The translations under genes and the position numbers were made by a program. Below the pieces are notes generated by a model. That model had not been told where the DNA came from, made no database searches, and saw only the letters and a program-made list of their open reading frames with translations. Shown in pieces: positions 60,237 through 64,000 of a DNA stretch of 64,000 nucleotides; position 1 is the stretch's first letter; each line of letters opens with the position of its first letter. Source of the DNA: an uncultured Pelagibacteraceae bacterium (lineage in GTDB: Bacteria > Pseudomonadota > Alphaproteobacteria > Pelagibacterales > Pelagibacteraceae); assembly GCA_902580115.1 (NCBI GenBank), contig CACHJN010000001.1, positions 116,627 to 180,626 on the forward strand, read 5' to 3'.

Positions 60237-63200
60237 ATGTTTTTAACCGACTTATCAATTAAAAGACCTGTAGTTGCCTCAGTAATGAGCTTAGTTTTAG
60301 TTATTTTTGGTTTATTTACTTTTAATGAAATACCTACAGACGAATTACCAGATGTTCAGCCTCCAGTGGTCACTATACAAACTGAGTACAAAGGTGCCTC
60401 TGCAGAAATCATTGATACTCAGATCACTCAAAGAATAGAAGATTTTGTTGGAGGAACTCCAGGGTTAGAAACTATAGATTCTTTTAGTGAAGATGAAAGC
60501 TCTAGAATTACTCTTACTTTTGAAAACAATTTAGACTTAGACGATGTAGCTAATGACGTAAGAAGTTCTGTTGCTAGGGTATTGGATAATCTTCCAGATG
60601 GAGCAGAACAACCTGAGATTTTCAAACAAAGTGCTGGTATGAGAACAACAATGTGGTTGTCTTTCAACTCAGATACTATGACAGATTTAGAATTAACTGA
60701 TTACGCCGATAGATATCTTACGGATTTATTTTCAACTGTAGAGGGGGTAGGAAGAGTTCGTCTAGGAGGAGAAAGAGAGCTTTCCTTAAGAGTATGGCTT
60801 GACCCTCTTGCTCTTGCAGCAAGAGATTTAAGTACACAAGAAGTGGAGGCTGTTTTAAGAAAAGAAAATGTTGAATTTCCAGCTGGAAGAATAGAGTCTA
60901 AAGATGTTGATTTGACTATTAAGTTAGATAAAGCCTATAAAGATTTAGAAAGCTATAAAAAATTACCGCTTAAGAGAGCAAGAGATGGTTCAATTATTAC
61001 TCTCTCAGATGTTGCTAGAGTTGAGTTTGGAGCGGAGTCTACTAGAACCTTGTTTAAAGGAAATGGAAAACAAGTGGTCGGTATTGGTATTTATCAGCAA
61101 TCAGATGCAAATACTATTAAAGTTGCAAATGGAATAAAGAGTAAGATTAAAGAAGTAAGACCTGGACTACCGCCTGGAACATCTTTAGAAGTTTCTTTTG
61201 ATAGAAGTAATTACATAAAAGCTGCAATAAAAGAGGTTTATAAGACTTTATTTATTGCTTTAATATTGGTGACAATAATTATCTATCTCTTTTTGGGCAA
61301 TATCAGAGCATTAGTAGTGCCCCTTATAGCTCTGCCAGTTTCTTTAATATCCACTTTTTTAGCAATATACTTTTTTGATTTTTCAATAAATTTATTCACA
61401 CTAATGGCACTAGTTTTAGCAATAGGCATTGTTGTCGACGACGCAATAGTAATGCTAGAAAATATTGTAAGAAGAATAGAACTAGGAGATACACCTCTAG
61501 TTGCTGCATATAAAGGAGCTAAACAAGTTTCTTTTGCAATCATAGCTACTACAGTTGTATTAGTTGCAGTATTTGTTCCACTTATTTTTATAAAAGGTAT
61601 CACTGGTGTTTTGTTTACTCAAACTGCAATCACTTTAGCTTCGGCCGTTGTAATATCAAGCTTTGTAGCACTTTCTTTGAGTCCGATGATAGGCAGTAAA
61701 GTTCTTAAGAAAAATATGAATAAATCAAAAATTGTTATTAAATTTGAAAAATTTTTAAAAAATATAACTTCAGTATATAAACAGTCTTTAATAACTTGGG
61801 TAAGAAAAAAGAAAATTATAATTTCATTTTTGGGAATCGTATTAACTCTAACTATTTTTTTATTTAATTATGCACCAAAAGAATTAATCGCTCCGGAAGA
61901 CAGGGGGGCTTTTTTTGTAATTGTAAAAGCTCCACAGGGATCTGGATTCAATTTTACAAAATCTAAAGCTGAAGATATTGAAAATCTCTTATTACCTAGT
62001 GTTGGTAAAGGAGAATACAGAAAATTAATATTGCGAGTTCCTGGATTTGGAAAATCAGCAAAACAGGTAAATAGTGGTTTTATAATTGTTCTTTTAGAGC
62101 CTTGGGCTAAAAGGGATCGACACGGTGTTAAAATAATGAGGGAGTCTTTTGGAAAAATTTCTCAAGTACCAGGTGTGCTTGCATTTCCAATAATGCCCCA
62201 AGGTATAAGAACTGGCGGTGTTGAAAGTCCTGTTCAATTTGTAATTTTAGGAAATACTTATGAACAATTGATAGAGTGGAAAAATATCATAAAAAAAGAG
62301 GCTAGAAAAAATCCAGGGTTAACATCAATACAGGATGATTTTGATTTAAATAAGCCTCAACTTAACGTTCAGATAGACCAAAAAAAGGCTGCTGATTTAG
62401 GTGTTTCAACAGAGGATATAGGAAGAACAATTGAAACTATTTTCGGTTCAAAACGAGTTACAAATTTTACTAAAGATGGAAAAGAATACTCAATTATCCT
62501 TCAAGGTGACATTAAAGATAGACAAGAGCCAGATAGTATTAGCAAAGTTTTTGTTAGATCAAATAATAATGGTAAACTTGTATCAGTCTCAAATTTAATT
62601 CGATATGATGAAGAAGGTCAGTCACCTTTTTTAGCAAGATATAATAGGCAGAAAGCTGTGACAATCTCAGCAAGATTAGTTGGGGATTACTCTTTAGATG
62701 AAGCTTTAAATTTTTTAGTTGAAGTTGTTAAGAATAATACTCCGGAGGCCAAGATTGCTTATAAAGGAGAAAGTGAAGAGTATAAAAAAACTAATACAGA
62801 ATTATACATCATATTTGTATTAGCTCTAGTCACAGCATATTTAGCAATGAGCGCACAATTTGAAAGCTGGAGACATCCCTTAACTATAATGTTAACGGTA
62901 CCACTAGCAATTTTGGGAGGTTTATTAGGAATATTAGTAGTAGGCTCCTCTCTTAATATTTATAGTCAAATAGCTTTAATTATATTGATTGGATTGTCAG
63001 CCAAAAATGGAATCTTAATAGTAGAATTTGCAAATCAGCTGAGAAAAGAGGGAAAAAATTTAGAGACCTCAATAATAGAGGCTGCATCCATTAGATTCAG
63101 ACCAATTTTAATGACGAGTCTTTCAACTATTATTGGGGTGCTTCCTCTTATACTTGGAACTGGACCAGGGGCTGCAAGCAGGCTTACTGTAGGAATAACC

Positions 63201-63332
63201 ATATTTGGTGGAATGCTTTTTTCAACTTTTTTTACTTTGTATGTAATTCCAACAATTTATTCTATTATTGGGAAAAACACACAAAGAATTGACGCTGTTG
63301 AAATTGAATTAAACAAGCAGCTCAAAAAATAA
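60237..63332 (+). CDS. RND multidrug efflux transporter, inner-membrane pump
   Basis: The 1031-residue protein has 12 helices in two repeats with two large periplasmic loops. The start is MFLTDLSIKRPVVASVMSLV. Helix 4 contains the proton-relay ALVLAIGIVVDDAIVMLENI (paired aspartates), and motifs such as PTDELPDVQPP and MSAQFESWRHPLTIM follow. It belongs to the AcrB/MexB-like HAE1 group. Typical substrates are hydrophobic compounds, but none can be assigned. It forms an operon with the adaptor upstream. Its end overlaps the convergent lipoprotein gene by 11 bases. Confidence 0.95.
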   Translation: MFLTDLSIKRPVVASVMSLVLVIFGLFTFNEIPTDELPDVQPPVVTIQTEYKGASAEIIDTQITQRIEDFVGGTPGLETIDSFSEDESSRITLTFENNLDLDDVANDVRSSVARVLDNLPDGAEQPEIFKQSAGMRTTMWLSFNSDTMTDLELTDYADRYLTDLFSTVEGVGRVRLGGERELSLRVWLDPLALAARDLSTQEVEAVLRKENVEFPAGRIESKDVDLTIKLDKAYKDLESYKKLPLKRARDGSIITLSDVARVEFGAESTRTLFKGNGKQVVGIGIYQQSDANTIKVANGIKSKIKEVRPGLPPGTSLEVSFDRSNYIKAAIKEVYKTLFIALILVTIIIYLFLGNIRALVVPLIALPVSLISTFLAIYFFDFSINLFTLMALVLAIGIVVDDAIVMLENIVRRIELGDTPLVAAYKGAKQVSFAIIATTVVLVAVFVPLIFIKGITGVLFTQTAITLASAVVISSFVALSLSPMIGSKVLKKNMNKSKIVIKFEKFLKNITSVYKQSLITWVRKKKIIISFLGIVLTLTIFLFNYAPKELIAPEDRGAFFVIVKAPQGSGFNFTKSKAEDIENLLLPSVGKGEYRKLILRVPGFGKSAKQVNSGFIIVLLEPWAKRDRHGVKIMRESFGKISQVPGVLAFPIMPQGIRTGGVESPVQFVILGNTYEQLIEWKNIIKKEARKNPGLTSIQDDFDLNKPQLNVQIDQKKAADLGVSTEDIGRTIETIFGSKRVTNFTKDGKEYSIILQGDIKDRQEPDSISKVFVRSNNNGKLVSVSNLIRYDEEGQSPFLARYNRQKAVTISARLVGDYSLDEALNFLVEVVKNNTPEAKIAYKGESEEYKKTNTELYIIFVLALVTAYLAMSAQFESWRHPLTIMLTVPLAILGGLLGILVVGSSLNIYSQIALIILIGLSAKNGILIVEFANQLRKEGKNLETSIIEAASIRFRPILMTSLSTIIGVLPLILGTGPGAASRLTVGITIFGGMLFSTFFTLYVIPTIYSIIGKNTQRIDAVEIELNKQLKK

Positions 63333-63921
63333 TATACTTATTTTTATTCAGATTTTTTTTACAAATAGTTAATTGTTTTCTATATTTTGAGGCCATATCT
63401 TTTACTGACTTAGCATAAATAATAGCTTTCTTATCTTTAGAATAATTTTTATAATCACCCCAACCCTTATAATAAGCTAAGTATTGTCTATAAGCGTCAT
63501 TTTTCGAAATCTTTAAAATTTTGTTTGTTTTATTTATATACCATCCAATAAAATCAACTGAATCTTTAAATCTTGCTCTCGTTGCTAAAGGATTTTTCGT
63601 CTCTCTCTTATATTGTTCCCAAGTTCCCTTAACAGCTTGAGAATATCCAAATGAGGATGAAGGTCTTTTAAAGGGTATAACTTTAAAAAGTTTTTTTCTT
63701 GGCGGTTTAGCTAGCCAATTAAAGTCGCTTTCTTTTTTTACAAAAGCTAATTGTAAGTGTATAGGAGCTCCCCATTTTTCATAGGAGGCTTTAGCGTGTT
63801 TATACCAAAGATACCTTTCCTCAAATATTGCACAACTATTTTGAGTATTTTTTGGAATAGAAGAACATGATGATAAAACAACGAATAAAAAAATAATTAT
63901 TTTTTTTTTTAAGAGAATCAC
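63322..63921 (-). CDS. Transglycosylase SLT-like lipoprotein
   Basis: The 199-residue precursor has a lipobox VVLSSC at about residues 14-19. The mature domain has LQLAFVKKESDFN with a likely catalytic glutamate, SSFGYSQAVKGTWEQYK, and a C-terminal AYRQYLAYYKGWGDYKN. This is the arrangement of lysozyme-like lytic transglycosylase relatives. It probably acts on or binds peptidoglycan at the outer membrane. Activity is inferred only. It is convergent with the RND pump. Confidence 0.8.
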   Translation of the reverse strand: MILLKKKIIIFLFVVLSSCSSIPKNTQNSCAIFEERYLWYKHAKASYEKWGAPIHLQLAFVKKESDFNWLAKPPRKKLFKVIPFKRPSSSFGYSQAVKGTWEQYKRETKNPLATRARFKDSVDFIGWYINKTNKILKISKNDAYRQYLAYYKGWGDYKNYSKDKKAIIYAKSVKDMASKYRKQLTICKKNLNKNKYIIF

Positions 63922-63941
63922 TAATAAATTTATACTAGAAA

Positions 63942-64000
63942 TTAATTAAGCTTTCTCCATTTTTCTGGATTTAAAAATTTACCTTGCCATAATCCCAGCT
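63942..64000 (-). CDS. C-terminal fragment of an unidentified protein (cut by window edge)
   Basis: Reading inward from the right edge on the minus strand, a frame gives LWQGKFLNPEKWRKLN and a TAA stop at 63942-63944, 20 bases before the start of the lipoprotein gene. The composition looks coding and the strand agrees with the next gene. Too little is present to identify the protein. Confidence 0.4.
   Translation of the reverse strand, partial: LGLWQGKFLNPEKWRKLN

Noticed and set aside
1..64000. CRISPR arrays, insertion sequences, prophage or rRNA genes
   Set aside because: No repeated direct units with regular spacing, no transposase or integrase and no rRNA sequence were seen.

Overview
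The window is a gene-dense, very AT-rich stretch (roughly 70% A+T, judged by eye) of a small streamlined alphaproteobacterial genome. It is most like the SAR11/Pelagibacter group. The supporting signs are tiny or negative intergenic distances, a tandem glycine riboswitch in front of malate synthase, a GcrA cell-cycle regulator, an alphaproteobacterial type of tRNA-His/HisRS pair, a membrane-anchored CycM-type cytochrome c, and the gene order aroA-cmk-rpsA-ihfB-pyrF-trpFBA-accD-folC-trxA. No insertion sequence, prophage, CRISPR array or rRNA operon was seen, and no genuine protein gene looks frameshifted. No intergenic gap exceeds 300 bases.

Layout. 1-2.5 kb (minus): hisG (cut by the window edge), hisZ, hisS and tRNA-His, with the tRNA butted against the hisS start codon. 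2.5-4.2 kb: a gap with three hairpins, a cold-shock protein with a hairpin leader, and accA with an extra C-terminal membrane segment. 4.3-6.7 kb (plus): tandem glycine riboswitch and malate synthase G. 6.7-9.4 kb (minus): recR, ybaB/ebfC, dnaX and the small SRP RNA. 9.4-14.5 kb: pheA, kdsB, cycM, argF, argD and an ABC-2 permease. 14.7-24 kb: gcrA, then a complete phosphate module (phoB, phoU, pstB, pstA, pstC, terminator, pstS, phoR) followed on the same strand by two small membrane proteins and an NDUFA9-like protein. 24-36.4 kb (plus): RNase D, kdsD, lptC, lptB, aroA, cmk, rpsA, ihfB, pyrF, trpF, trpB, trpA, accD and folC. 36.4-39.5 kb (minus): trxA, exonuclease I, rmuC and a small gene. 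39.6-50 kb: several small membrane or lipoprotein genes, a quinone-reductase-like protein, SRAP, a TauD-like dioxygenase, purK/purE, a thioesterase, a metallo-beta-lactamase-fold protein, a strange lysine-rich coiled-coil protein, cfa, a DapA-family protein and a family-9 glycosyltransferase. 50-64 kb: a J-domain protein, an S9 oligopeptidase, Hsp20 with a likely RpoH promoter, a purine permease convergent with a purine phosphoribosyltransferase, a base-excision glycosylase, a DMT transporter, msrA, a sulfurtransferase, an RND pump pair and a transglycosylase-like lipoprotein.

How the genes work together. AccA and AccD are the two carboxyltransferase subunits of acetyl-CoA carboxylase, encoded 30 kb apart. 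KdsD and KdsB make and activate Kdo, while LptC and LptB belong to the LPS exporter. The Pst/Pho genes form one uptake-and-sensing unit. HisZ and HisG form one enzyme. The permease at 54.4 kb and the phosphoribosyltransferase at 55.7 kb suggest purine import and salvage.

The most interesting signals are these. (1) TrpF, TrpB, TrpA and FolC sit in the standard alphaproteobacterial order but have lost several near-invariant active-site or interface residues, including the paired alpha-Asp56/beta-Lys167 contact of tryptophan synthase, while the interleaved AccD stays largely conventional. (2) Two structured RNAs, tRNA-His and SRP RNA, end within about 4-8 bases of the next gene's ATG. (3) A small-multidrug-resistance-family protein contains no acidic residue at all. 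(4) PhoR lacks membrane helices, with a one-helix microprotein encoded directly upstream. (5) A perfect 12-bp hairpin encloses the start site of a 56-residue gene.
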